DNA of 64,000 nucleotides, taken from Candidatus Bathyarchaeota archaeon. GTDB lineage: Archaea; Thermoproteota; Bathyarchaeia; Bathyarchaeales; Bathycorpusculaceae. The stretch is taken from NCBI GenBank assembly GCA_025058315.1, contig JANXET010000005.1, forward strand, positions 34,955 through 98,954, read 5' to 3'. Under the pieces are notes generated by a model. The model had not been told where the DNA came from. It worked only from the letters and a program-made list of their open reading frames with translations, and did no database searches. Made by a program: the position numbers and the translations under genes. This document shows, in pieces, positions 26,119 to 34,621 of this stretch (the first letter of the stretch is position 1; each line of letters starts with the position of its first letter).

Positions 26119-26157
26119 AAGGAGTATAATGGAAAAAGGAGTATAATGGAAATTTGA
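26119..26157 (+). repeat. Tandem 17-bp repeat carrying two SD-ATG micro-ORFs, upstream of glmS
   Basis: Two perfect copies of a 17-base unit (26119-26135 and 26136-26152), each with AAGGAG, TATA and ATGGAA. The first ATG (26129) encodes M-E-K-G-V and stops at TAA 26144-26146. That stop overlaps the second ATG (26146), which encodes M-E-I and stops at TGA 26155-26157. The glmS ATG lies 68 bases further on. The layout could be a translational leader, or duplication of an old start region. No known riboswitch is claimed. Confidence 0.55.
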
Positions 26158-26225
26158 ATAATTGGAAATTTTGTTTAAAAAATGTTTTAACGGAGATCCG
26201 TGGAATAAAAGTGAAGGAGAACAGT

Positions 26226-28055
26226 ATGTGCGGGATTTTTGGCTGCATTTTGAAAACTGGAACTGCAGCGCCGATCATACATCAGGCTTTGAAGAGGCTA
26301 GAGTACCGCGGATATGACTCGGTTGGCGAGGCCACCATACATGAAGGAAAACTTTTCATAAAAAAGGATAGTGGAAAAATAGATGAAGTACACAAACTTC
26401 ACAATTTAGACGATATGCCTGGAAGCATAGGCATAGGGCACACCAGATGGGCTACACACGGGGCTCCGCTAAAGGAAAACGCACACCCCCATGTGGACTG
26501 CGGTGGCCAAATAGCAATAGTACATAACGGAGTGATTGAAAATTTTTCACAGATAAAACTTGAATTGGAAAATAAGGGCCACACTTTCCAGTCTAAGACG
26601 GATACGGAAGTGATTGCCCACCTTATCGAAGAAGCGTTTAAGAAGAATTCGTCTCTAAGGCTTGCAGATGCTGTTCTTGAAGCTGTTAAGAGACTTGAAG
26701 GGTCATATGCAATTGCAGTGATCTCCACCAATGAGCCAGATAAGATAGTGTGCGCAAGAAATGAGAGCCCACTGATCCTTGGACTTGCGGAGGAAGGCTT
26801 GTACTGCGCTTCAGATATCCCAGCGATTCTACCCATTACAAGAAGGATCATAAACGTTGACGATGGAGAACTCGTGATTCTGACCGCTGAAGAATTTGAG
26901 ATTAGAAAAATTGCGGACTTAAGCATAGTTACTCGGGAGATAAAGATCATCGATTGGACCCCTGAAATGGCCGTCAAGCAGGGGTATCCGCACTTTATGC
27001 TGAAAGAGATACGTGAACAAGCTGCATGCCTAAGAAACACGCTGAGGCTTCAGGAGCATTACCTGGACCTCATGTCAACATTTCTCGACCGCTCAAAAGA
27101 AGTCTTCTTGGTAGCCTGCGGCACATCTTATCATGCATGCCTAGCAGCATCTTACATGTTTTCTAAACTGGCATACTTAGCAACTTACCCGGTGATAGCC
27201 TCAGAATTCGTTGAACAGCATGGAAAGTCAGTGAACATTGACAGCACAGTGCTTGCGGTAAGCCAGTCTGGAGAAACAGCGGATACAATTGCAGCTGTAA
27301 ATGCAGCCCGCTTAAGAGCAGCCACAATCCTCGGTCTTACAAACGTCATTGGCTCTACGCTGACAAGAATATCGAGGGTTTACATATGCCAGCAATCTGG
27401 ACCTGAAATAGGAGTGGCTGCAACAAAAACTTTCACATCCCAACTTTCGGTTCTAGCTCAGCTTGCCCTACGACTGGCAAAGAAGAGGGGCAAAATCTCC
27501 CAGGATGAGATGGACTATATAGAAGCTAAACTGAAGAAAATACCGGAAGTTGTAGATTTAGTTATAAATACGCAGGAAGAGAAGGTTAGACTGTTAGCCA
27601 GAAAGTACAGGGATGCTAAACTATTCTTTTTCCTCGGCAGAGGAATAAGCACAGCCACAGCCTATGAGGGCAGACTTAAGCTTATGGAAATAGCTTATGT
27701 ACCCGCGTTAGCCTTTCCTGCAGGTGAAAGCAAACATGGCCCAATAAGCCTCATAGAGAAGGGAGTTCCGGCGATATTCATATGTCCAAAAGATGATACG
27801 CGGAAGGCAATTCTGGGCAACATCATGGAGATGAAGGCGCGGGGAGCCACCATAATAACACTGGTAGAGGAAGGAGATAATGAAATCAAAAGTTTTGCAG
27901 ATGATTATATTGAGTTACCTAAGGGCATCCCAGATGTGCTTTCACCGATACCCTACGTGATTCCGCTGCAGCTTTTCGCGTACTACATGGCTGTGGAGAA
28001 AGGATACGACCCTGACAAGCCGAGAAACCTCGCGAAATCCGTAACTGTACAATAG
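26226..28055 (+). CDS. glmS: Glutamine:fructose-6-phosphate aminotransferase (isomerising)
   Basis: 609 residues that make glucosamine-6-phosphate for surface polysaccharide and glycan synthesis. The N-terminal glutaminase begins MCGIFGCI with Cys as nucleophile after Met removal, and has RWATHG and HNGVIENF. Two SIS domains follow (CGTSYHA and SQSGETADT; LGRGIST), with the C-terminal DPDKPRNLAKSVTV tail. The start is ATG 26226 because AAGGAGA precedes it and the mature Cys must be near the N-terminus. An upstream in-frame TTG at 26154 is not used. The upstream 250 bases are strongly A/T-rich. Confidence 0.95.
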   Translation: MCGIFGCILKTGTAAPIIHQALKRLEYRGYDSVGEATIHEGKLFIKKDSGKIDEVHKLHNLDDMPGSIGIGHTRWATHGAPLKENAHPHVDCGGQIAIVHNGVIENFSQIKLELENKGHTFQSKTDTEVIAHLIEEAFKKNSSLRLADAVLEAVKRLEGSYAIAVISTNEPDKIVCARNESPLILGLAEEGLYCASDIPAILPITRRIINVDDGELVILTAEEFEIRKIADLSIVTREIKIIDWTPEMAVKQGYPHFMLKEIREQAACLRNTLRLQEHYLDLMSTFLDRSKEVFLVACGTSYHACLAASYMFSKLAYLATYPVIASEFVEQHGKSVNIDSTVLAVSQSGETADTIAAVNAARLRAATILGLTNVIGSTLTRISRVYICQQSGPEIGVAATKTFTSQLSVLAQLALRLAKKRGKISQDEMDYIEAKLKKIPEVVDLVINTQEEKVRLLARKYRDAKLFFFLGRGISTATAYEGRLKLMEIAYVPALAFPAGESKHGPISLIEKGVPAIFICPKDDTRKAILGNIMEMKARGATIITLVEEGDNEIKSFADDYIELPKGIPDVLSPIPYVIPLQLFAYYMAVEKGYDPDKPRNLAKSVTVQ

Positions 28056-28117
28056 ACTGAGTTATAAGGAACATGTTAAATTTCTCTTTCCAAATTATAT
28101 TTAGTTGGTGAAAGGTC

Positions 28118-28824
28118 TTGGAGAAAGAATGGGAAAAGCTCATTGACAACTTAATAAGCGAGGGAATACTTTGCTCACCAAAGGTAATTAGAGCAATGCG
28201 CATGGTGCCACGTTCAAAGTTCCTTCCAGACCACCTGCAAGCCTACAGCGCAGCGGACATCCCGCTTCCAATCGGGTTTGGGCAGACAATATCCGCGCCA
28301 CATAGACCCAGTCTAAGCCAGGGTCTAGGCGAAACATGGTGGCAATAATGAATGAAGCCCTCCAGTTGGAGGTGGGAAATAAGGTGCTTGAGGTTGGTGC
28401 AGGTTCAGGATGGCACGCTGCTACGGTGGCGGAAATCGTAGCTCCGACAGAAGGCTCAAGAAGCGAATGGGGCCACGTGTACACTATAGAAATCATCGAG
28501 GAGCTTGCTGAATTTGCTAAAAAGAACATAATTAAAGCAGGATACGCCGACAGGGTTACAATTATCTGCAGAGACGGTTCCACGGGTTATCCGGAGGAAG
28601 CCCCATATGACAGGATTCTTGTTACGGCCGCCGCTCCAGAGGTCCCATCACCTCTGCTGGAGCAGCTTAAAACAGGCGGGACCATGGTTATACCAATTGG
28701 AGGCGTTGACCTATTTCAGAGCCTCATAAGAGTTAGGAAGAGCAAAGACAGGGGAATTATCAGGGAGAACCTTGGAGGAGTAGCTTTTGTTCCGCTGACC
28801 GGCAAATACGGACACAAGATCTAG
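28118..28824 (+). CDS. pcm: Protein-L-isoaspartate O-methyltransferase, interrupted by a probable 32-nt BHB intron
   Basis: Exon 1 (28118-28301) ends in IGFGQTISAPH and exon 2 (28334-28824) begins MVAIMNEALQLEVGNKVLEVGAGSGWHA, together the contiguous core of L-isoaspartate methyltransferase, which repairs damaged Asp/Asn. Read straight through, the frame shifts after SAPH and ends at 28348. Removing 28302-28333 gives CAC-ATG-GTG and restores a single 224-residue protein of normal length with the SAM-binding VGAGSGWH. The start is TTG 28118 with GGTGAAAGG upstream. If the intron is not spliced, the gene is a frameshifted pseudogene. Its stop overlaps the convergent fen gene. Confidence 0.85.
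28302..28333 (+). other. Candidate 32-nt mRNA intron with bulge-helix-bulge fold in pcm
   Basis: Central helix CGCC (28296-28299) pairs with GGCG (28328-28331). A 3-nt bulge ACA (28300-28302) precedes the 7-bp inner helix TAGACCC (28303-28309) with GGGTCTA (28321-28327), closed by an 11-nt loop. A second 3-nt bulge AAA (28332-28334) follows the central helix. Cutting after the second base of each bulge removes exactly 28302-28333 and rejoins the frame. The outer helix is only one pair, so this is a relaxed motif. tRNA splicing endonuclease would be the enzyme (established for archaeal BHB introns). Confidence 0.7.
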
Positions 28825-29855
28825 CCGAACCATCTCTCCAGTGTTGTTTTACCCTTGAATTTAGTTATGCCTCTATGCATCCTCTCTATAGCCTTACGAA
28901 CACGATCCTCTGAAAAATCATGCTCTCCACAGATGAAATCCACCACGCCCTCGATGTCCGGCTCACACCATTCTATCTTGTAGTCATCTGTAACTCTTGG
29001 GTTTGTAAATAGCTCTCTTATCTTTAAAGGGTCAACTGGAAACTCTGCATCTTTAAGATGAGGCAAAACCTTCTCTAGGCCGCCATACTCTTTTATAAGC
29101 TTTAGCGCTGTCTTCGGCCCAAGCCCTTTAACCCCATTAGGGTTATAGTCTGTTCCAACCAGTATTCCTATGTCTATAAGTTGCTGATGAGTTACGCCTA
29201 ACTCCTTTAACACGTTCTCAAGCTCAATGGTTTCAGGTTCAATCTCAACATAGACGTTTTTCCCCGGAAGCTTCCGCCGCCCCGATATTGTTACATTCCT
29301 AACAAGCCTCGGAGCGCCGAACAGGAGGCTGTCATAATCTTGGCTGGCACAGTAGTCCGCATTTCCACTTTTGACAATATGGGCAGCCTGAGCTTCTCCT
29401 TCGCTTGGGGCTTGAACCCATGGAACCCCCAGCAAGCTTAATAAGCGCTTGCTATCCTCAGCCATATAATCCTTAAGCGTGGACGTGGCTTGAGCGTACA
29501 TGCGCGCCTCCTCTATGCGACCTTCTTTTACAGCTTGCTCATACCTTAACAGGGCTTCTTCCTTGGCTTTCATACGACGTTTAATCTCAGCCTCTTTAAG
29601 GGCTGGAGGTACCCCATCGAAAACGTATATTGGCTTTATTCCAAGCTCAACAAGGTTACATGTCCTATAAAGCAAGCCGCTAAGGTGGCTGGTCACTCTC
29701 CCCCTGCTATCCATTAGTGGTGTGCCATCTGGCTGACGTATTATCGCTAAAAACTGATAAAGAGCGTTATAAGCATCTATTGCTATGGACTTTCCACTCA
29801 AATCCTCCAACTTTATAATGGCTTTTGGAACAATGTCCCTGAGATTTACACCCAA
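28821..29855 (-). CDS. fen: Flap endonuclease 1
   Basis: 344 residues of the structure-specific nuclease that removes 5' flaps during Okazaki fragment maturation and repair. The N domain has IAIDAYNALYQFLAI and YVFDGVPP. The I domain holds SEGEAQAAHI with the catalytic acids and ASQDYDSLLFG, followed by the helix-hairpin-helix GTDYNPNGVKGLGPKTALKL. The C-terminus TTLERWFG is a PCNA-binding (PIP) motif. The N-terminal GVNLRDIVPK is normal. Convergent with pcm, overlapping by four bases. Confidence 0.96.
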   Translation of the reverse strand: MGVNLRDIVPKAIIKLEDLSGKSIAIDAYNALYQFLAIIRQPDGTPLMDSRGRVTSHLSGLLYRTCNLVELGIKPIYVFDGVPPALKEAEIKRRMKAKEEALLRYEQAVKEGRIEEARMYAQATSTLKDYMAEDSKRLLSLLGVPWVQAPSEGEAQAAHIVKSGNADYCASQDYDSLLFGAPRLVRNVTISGRRKLPGKNVYVEIEPETIELENVLKELGVTHQQLIDIGILVGTDYNPNGVKGLGPKTALKLIKEYGGLEKVLPHLKDAEFPVDPLKIRELFTNPRVTDDYKIEWCEPDIEGVVDFICGEHDFSEDRVRKAIERMHRGITKFKGKTTLERWFG

Positions 29856-29985
29856 AAATGGGCACCGAAATAATTCTAAATTGAAAGGGCAATAATAATT
29901 TTGCGAACATTATGATCCAAAATGAAACGTATATAAGTAGGGTTGACAATTAGAGCTTTATATTATTTAAGGATGGAATGGAACA

Positions 29986-30159
29986 TTGTCAATACCATTG
30001 ATGACATGCACAAGCTGCAATAAACCCATACCTCCCGGAGTCGGAGCTACAAAATTCCAATGCCCAAACTGCGGTGAAATCACGATACGCAGATGTGTAA
30101 AATGCAGAAAGTTCGGCCGCTCCTATAAGTGTCCAAAATGCGGCTTTACAGGGCCATAG
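29986..30159 (+). CDS. Small double zinc-ribbon protein (DUF1610-like), likely RNA-binding
   Basis: A 57-residue protein encoded from TTG 29986. It has four CxxC knuckles: [27 protein letters not shown] and CPKCGFTGP. This is the archaeal zinc-ribbon family described as predicted RNA-binding, here with the typical [11 protein letters not shown]. The aEF-1beta gene begins 14 bases downstream, an arrangement I believe is common in archaea, so the two are likely cotranscribed and may act on translation. A TATATAAG box lies about 58 bases upstream. Confidence 0.9.
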   Translation: MSIPLMTCTSCNKPIPPGVGATKFQCPNCGEITIRRCVKCRKFGRSYKCPKCGFTGP

Positions 30160-30173
30160 GTGAGGTGTGAAAA

Positions 30174-30449
30174 ATGGGAAGCGTAGTTGTCACTTATAAA
30201 ATTTTTCCGGTTGATATAACTGTTGACCTTGAAGATTTAAAGAGGAAAATAGAGGCATCTCTACCTAGATTCGCCTCAGTACACGGATATGGAGAGGAAC
30301 CCATAGCTTTCGGGCTGAAAGCCTTGCTGTGCGCAATAAAAATCCCTGAGGATAAATCAGGAACGCTTGAGGAAATAGAGAAGAAATTTGAAGAGATCAG
30401 CGAAATAAGTCAAGTACAACCTGTAATGGTGAGAAGGACAAGTACATAA
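30174..30449 (+). CDS. ef1b: Translation elongation factor 1-beta (aEF-1B)
   Basis: 91 residues of the guanine-nucleotide exchange factor for aEF-1alpha. The small alpha-beta sandwich is complete, including VVVTYKIFPVDITVDL, the GEEPIAFGLKALLCAI core near residue 45 that contacts the G-domain, and VQPVMVRRTS at the end. It has a GGTGAGGTG site and lies between the zinc-ribbon gene and cdc48. It is the typical short archaeal version, lacking the eukaryotic N-terminal region. Confidence 0.95.
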   Translation: MGSVVVTYKIFPVDITVDLEDLKRKIEASLPRFASVHGYGEEPIAFGLKALLCAIKIPEDKSGTLEEIEKKFEEISEISQVQPVMVRRTST

Positions 30450-30537
30450 AGTTAAAAAGAAAGCGGGGAATCTTATACATCTGAAGTGGATTTATCTGGG
30501 AAAAATAGCGTGTAGGCTAATGCAGAGGAATTCCTAA

Positions 30538-32709
30538 ATGAGCGATGTTCAACTTCGCGTGGGAGACGCAAAACAGAGAGATGTAGGAAGAGGAATCGCT
30601 AGAGTAGATCAGAGGACTATGCAGAGGCTTGGGATAAGTGCTGGTGATGTCATTGAAATAGTTGGGAAGAGGTTAACAGCCGCTATCGCTTGGCCAGCAT
30701 ACAGCGAGGATCAGAACCGTGACATGATAAGGATCGACGGATTCACGAGGAAGAACGCTGGGGTAGCCATAAACGAATACGTCATTGTCAGGCCTGCGAA
30801 AGTCAAGGAGGCGCTGAACGTTACCCTTGCACCTGTGGACATGAGGCTTAACGTTGACGAGGATTTCACAAACTTTGTTAAAAATCGACTGATGGAAAGA
30901 CCCCTAGTTGAGGGGGACACAACGCTTGTGATGATGCTGGGCCACGCTATACCCTTCGTGGTCACGAAAACCAGGCCTCATGGCATTGTTAAGGTCACTC
31001 CAGAAACAAAGCTAACAATATTATCTGAGCCAGCTCCTGAGGGTAAAGGATTGCCGAGAACAACATACGAGGACATCGGCGGGTTACATGAAGAAATCCA
31101 GAGAGTTAGAGAGATGGTGGAGCTTCCACTTAGGCACCCGGAGCTTTTCCAGAGACTGGGAATTGAACCGCCAAAGGGGGTGCTGCTACACGGACCTCCT
31201 GGCTGTGGAAAAACGCTGCTTGCAAGAGCTGTAGCTAATGAGGCGGAGGCAAACTTTTTCAGCATTAATGGACCGGAAATAATGAGCAAATTCTACGGAG
31301 AATCCGAAGCGCGGCTTAGGGAAATATTTCAGCAGGCGCAACAGAATGCTCCAAGCATAATATTCATCGATGAGTTGGATGCCATCGCACCTAAACGAGA
31401 GGAAGTGACGGGTGAGGTGGAAAGAAGAGTTGTCGCCCAGCTCTTGGCTTTGATGGATGGGCTTTCTGGGAGAGGAAATGTCATAGTTATCGGCGCGACA
31501 AACAGACCTAACGCTCTTGATCCAGCGCTTCGAAGACCAGGAAGATTTGACAGAGAAATAGAGATCGGCGTACCAGACAAGCAGGGTAGGCTAGAGATAC
31601 TTCAGATACACACACGCGGGATGCCTCTAGCCGAGGATGTTGACCTTAAAAAGCTAGCTGAGATGACTCATGGTTACACAGGCGCAGACCTTGCAGCCCT
31701 CTGCAGGGAAACCGCTATGAAGGCTCTAAGGCGATATCTGCCGCAGATAAACCTCGAAGAAGAAAGAATCCCGCCTGAAATACTTGAAAAAATGGAAGTG
31801 AAGATGGAGGATTTCCTAAACGCCTTCAAGGAAATAACGCCCACAGCAATGCGTGAAGTTTACGTCGAGGTTCCAACAGTCCGCTGGGACGATATAGGCG
31901 GGCTGGAGGAAGTCAAGCGGGAACTTAGAGAAGCGGTGGAATGGCCTATAAAGAACCCGGAGGTATTCAAGCGGTTCGGGATAAGACCGCCTAAAGGAGT
32001 GCTACTATACGGCCCGCCGGGATGCGGAAAAACGCTGCTTGCTAAAGCGGTTGCAACAGAGTGTGAAGCCAACTTCATAACGATAAAGGGACCTGAAGTC
32101 TTCTCAAAATGGGTTGGAGAATCAGAAAAAGCCATAAGAGAAGTCTTTAGGAAAGCAAGAATGGCTGCTCCGGCAATAATATTCTTCGATGAGATAGACT
32201 CGCTGGTGCCACGTAGGGGACTAGGATACGCTGACAGCGGAGTCACCGAGCGCGTGATAAGCCAACTTCTCACAGAAATGGATGGAATACAAACACTTGA
32301 GGATGTCGTGGTTATGGCAGCCACTAACAGACCAGATATAGTTGACCCAGCGGTGCTGCGTCCTGGAAGGTTTGATAGGCTCATATACGTGCCTGAACCC
32401 GACGATAAAAGCCGTTTACAAATATTCAAGATTTACACTAAGAATATGCCGCTGGCGAAGGATGTGAACCTGGAGCAAATAGCTTCAATGACCAAGTATT
32501 ACTCTGGAGCAGATATAGAGGCAGTGTGTAGGGAGGCAGCGATGCAGGCCCTCCGCAGAGACATGAACTCAAAAGAGATCACCATGAAGGACTTTGAGGA
32601 GGCGCTGAAGAGAATAGGCCCCTCCATCACACCTGATATGGAAAAGTGGTACAAGGGTTTCATGCAACAGGTTAGACAAATCCAGAAGCCAGCCACGCCA
32701 GTTGCATAG
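30538..32709 (+). CDS. cdc48: Cdc48/VAT-type AAA+ ATPase
   Basis: 723 residues. The N-domain (about 1-180: double-psi barrel plus four-stranded barrel) is followed by two AAA modules. Walker A (GPPGCGKT) is at about residue 219 and again at about 492. Walker B appears as FIDELDA and FFDEIDS, with second-region-of-homology sequences [16 protein letters not shown] and [13 protein letters not shown]. The hexamer unfolds proteins for the proteasome. The C-terminus TPVA lacks a clear HbYX motif. It is followed after 11 bases by a small winged-helix gene, which is therefore probably coexpressed. Confidence 0.97.
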   Translation: MSDVQLRVGDAKQRDVGRGIARVDQRTMQRLGISAGDVIEIVGKRLTAAIAWPAYSEDQNRDMIRIDGFTRKNAGVAINEYVIVRPAKVKEALNVTLAPVDMRLNVDEDFTNFVKNRLMERPLVEGDTTLVMMLGHAIPFVVTKTRPHGIVKVTPETKLTILSEPAPEGKGLPRTTYEDIGGLHEEIQRVREMVELPLRHPELFQRLGIEPPKGVLLHGPPGCGKTLLARAVANEAEANFFSINGPEIMSKFYGESEARLREIFQQAQQNAPSIIFIDELDAIAPKREEVTGEVERRVVAQLLALMDGLSGRGNVIVIGATNRPNALDPALRRPGRFDREIEIGVPDKQGRLEILQIHTRGMPLAEDVDLKKLAEMTHGYTGADLAALCRETAMKALRRYLPQINLEEERIPPEILEKMEVKMEDFLNAFKEITPTAMREVYVEVPTVRWDDIGGLEEVKRELREAVEWPIKNPEVFKRFGIRPPKGVLLYGPPGCGKTLLAKAVATECEANFITIKGPEVFSKWVGESEKAIREVFRKARMAAPAIIFFDEIDSLVPRRGLGYADSGVTERVISQLLTEMDGIQTLEDVVVMAATNRPDIVDPAVLRPGRFDRLIYVPEPDDKSRLQIFKIYTKNMPLAKDVNLEQIASMTKYYSGADIEAVCREAAMQALRRDMNSKEITMKDFEEALKRIGPSITPDMEKWYKGFMQQVRQIQKPATPVA

Positions 32710-32720
32710 GAGAACTGGAT

Positions 32721-32948
32721 ATGCCGATGAAGATTTGGAAAACCCACCCGGCCCATTACGTTTTAGTTGAAACGCTGAAAAAGAAGGGAGCTATGACTGA
32801 CACTGAACTGTTTGAGTATATTAGCGATGAATTCAAAGACATAGGCTTTAAAGAATTTAACGAGATGCTGTTAAGGCTTGAAATCGCTGGAAAGATAAGA
32901 GCAACTTCCCTATCTCGAGGGAAAAAGAGGGTAGAACTAGTAACATAG
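32721..32948 (+). CDS. Small winged-helix-like protein, function unknown
   Basis: A 75-residue protein with a helix pattern suggesting a single winged helix (VLVETLKKKGAMTDTELFEYIS, then LLRLEIAGKIRATSL). It is encoded 11 bases after cdc48 with its own AGGAG site. The basic C-terminus SRGKKRVELV fits nucleic acid binding. Because it is tightly linked to cdc48 it might be an adaptor or regulator, but I do not recognise a named family. Confidence 0.75.
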   Translation: MPMKIWKTHPAHYVLVETLKKKGAMTDTELFEYISDEFKDIGFKEFNEMLLRLEIAGKIRATSLSRGKKRVELVT

Positions 32949-32980
32949 AATCTTACGCACATTTATCTCATGGTAAAGTC

Positions 32981-34201
32981 ATGGAAAAATTAGAAACCAT
33001 AATCATCGGAGGCGGCCCATGCGGCTCTTATACAGCCCTAAATCTCGCAGAAAAAAACATTAAAGTTGCAGTTTTTGAAGAACACGAAAAAATAGGGCTT
33101 CCGACACACTGCGCAGGGCATTTAAGCATAGAAGGCTTGAAAAATCTTGGGCTTTACCCATTGCCTAAGGAAGTCCTTGAAAACGTTTTTTATGGCGCAA
33201 AGTTCTACTCTCCAAGCGGCAGAGAATTTTTGGTGAAGTTTAACGAGCCGGTCACATGCATCGTCAACCGTGAAAAATTTGACGAACACATTGCTAACTT
33301 GGCTAAGAAAGCTGGAGCTACATACTTTCTAAACTCGCCGGTGAAGTCACTAATTATTGAAAATGGGAAAGTGAATGGAGTTTTAGTTCAGCAGAATGGA
33401 AAAAAATTGAGGTTCATGGCTCCTGTGATAGTGGATGCAGAGGGCGCGAACGCGAAACTACTGAGGCAAACATACTTGGAGTCTCAGAGTAGAGGCGCAT
33501 TTGTTTATGGTTTCCAAATGGAAGTGGAAGGCGTTGAAGATCTTGACCCAAACGTGGTAGAGGTGTTTCTTGGAAAAGAATATGCCCCTGGTTTTTATGC
33601 CTGGATAATTCCAAAAAAAGAGCAAAGAGCAAAGGTGGGACTGGCCGCCGGCAAAGGCAACTTGAGGGAACTTATGCATAAGTTTATGCATAAGCATCCG
33701 GCAGCGTCGCCTAAGCTGAGAAAAGTGAGAATTCTAAGGGAGAGCATACACCCAATAAACCTTGGCGGACCCATCCCTAAAGCCTATTCAGACGGGTTCC
33801 TCATTGTCGGCGATGCAGCTTCCCATGTTAAGCCTACCACAGGAGGAGGCGTAATACTGGGTTTAAACTGCGCGAAAATAGCTGCTGATGTCGCCGCCGA
33901 AGCAATAGAAAACGAGGATTACACGGCGAAGTTCTTAAGCAGGTACCAGAAGCGAACCATGAAGCTCATCGGATTTGATATGAAAGTTATGCTGACGATG
34001 AGAAAAATGCTTAACCAGATCTCGGACGGCGGACTAGACAGGCTGTTGGGCTTCTGCAGAAAAATCAGGTTGGAAAAGACTGTGAAAGACATTAGGGAAA
34101 TAGACTTCCAGGGAAGGATTATTATAAGGGAAGCGACGAAACCGGGTGTCCTTGCCTTCGCAGTTTACCTATTCATGGTTTACTTTTTCAGCAAACGTTA
34201 A
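32981..34201 (+). CDS. Geranylgeranyl reductase family FAD-dependent oxidoreductase
   Basis: 406 residues of the digeranylgeranylglycerophospholipid reductase family, which saturates archaeal isoprenoid lipid chains. The FAD dinucleotide fold is TIIIGGGPCGSYTALNLA at the N-terminus, with IGLPTHCAGHLS downstream (the CAGH cysteine motif typical of the family). The second FAD motif is LIVGDAASHVKPTTGGGV near residue 275. The extreme C-terminus VLAFAVYLFMVYFF is a membrane-anchoring helix. Chlorophyll-branch functions are unlikely in this organism. It could alternatively reduce quinone side chains. Confidence 0.9.
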   Translation: MEKLETIIIGGGPCGSYTALNLAEKNIKVAVFEEHEKIGLPTHCAGHLSIEGLKNLGLYPLPKEVLENVFYGAKFYSPSGREFLVKFNEPVTCIVNREKFDEHIANLAKKAGATYFLNSPVKSLIIENGKVNGVLVQQNGKKLRFMAPVIVDAEGANAKLLRQTYLESQSRGAFVYGFQMEVEGVEDLDPNVVEVFLGKEYAPGFYAWIIPKKEQRAKVGLAAGKGNLRELMHKFMHKHPAASPKLRKVRILRESIHPINLGGPIPKAYSDGFLIVGDAASHVKPTTGGGVILGLNCAKIAADVAAEAIENEDYTAKFLSRYQKRTMKLIGFDMKVMLTMRKMLNQISDGGLDRLLGFCRKIRLEKTVKDIREIDFQGRIIIREATKPGVLAFAVYLFMVYFFSKR

Positions 34202-34238
34202 TTTGTGTAACCTGCGAGTTTTAAGCGGTTAGAGGGTT

Positions 34239-34601
34239 ATGTCTGAATTCCGCTTCAAACAGGTTATAGTTTTCCGCTCAGACCTTAAACTAAGCAGGGG
34301 AAAAATAGCTGCTCAGGCAGGACATGCCGCGGTATCAGCTGCGGAAGAAACTAGAAAACATAACAGGGACTGGTGGGAAAGCTGGATTAAAGAGGGGCAG
34401 TGTAAAATTGTTGTCAAAGTTAAAAGCGAAAAAGAGCTTTTGGAGCTTAGAAAGCAGGCGAACGAAATGGATCTGCCAAACGCATTAATTGTTGACAGCG
34501 GGTTAACGGAGATCCCGCCTGGAACTATAACATGCCTTGGAATAGGGCCGGCGCCGGTTGAGAAAATAGATAAGTTAACCGGCGGTCTTCCGCTTCTATA
34601 A
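34239..34601 (+). CDS. pth2: Peptidyl-tRNA hydrolase 2
   Basis: 120 residues of the archaeal/eukaryotic Pth2, which releases peptides from stalled peptidyl-tRNA. The signature is LKLSRGKIAAQAGHAAVSA near residue 15, followed by KCK-type IVVKVKSEKELLEL and the end IPPGTITCLGIGPAPVEKID. The family's basic substrate face and length match. It is 20 bases upstream of truD, which overlaps the idea of a small translation/RNA operon. Confidence 0.95.
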   Translation: MSEFRFKQVIVFRSDLKLSRGKIAAQAGHAAVSAAEETRKHNRDWWESWIKEGQCKIVVKVKSEKELLELRKQANEMDLPNALIVDSGLTEIPPGTITCLGIGPAPVEKIDKLTGGLPLL

Positions 34602-34621
34602 TAAGAGGAAGGAAGAGGAGC

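Noticed and set aside
26119..26157. Tandem repeat as the start of a CRISPR array or mobile element
   Set aside because: Only two units without spacers, and each contains a start codon and ribosome site.
28118..28348. pcm read as a simple frameshift error or two separate genes
   Set aside because: The 32-nt insert has BHB geometry and both halves are intact parts of one protein. Kept as an alternative only.
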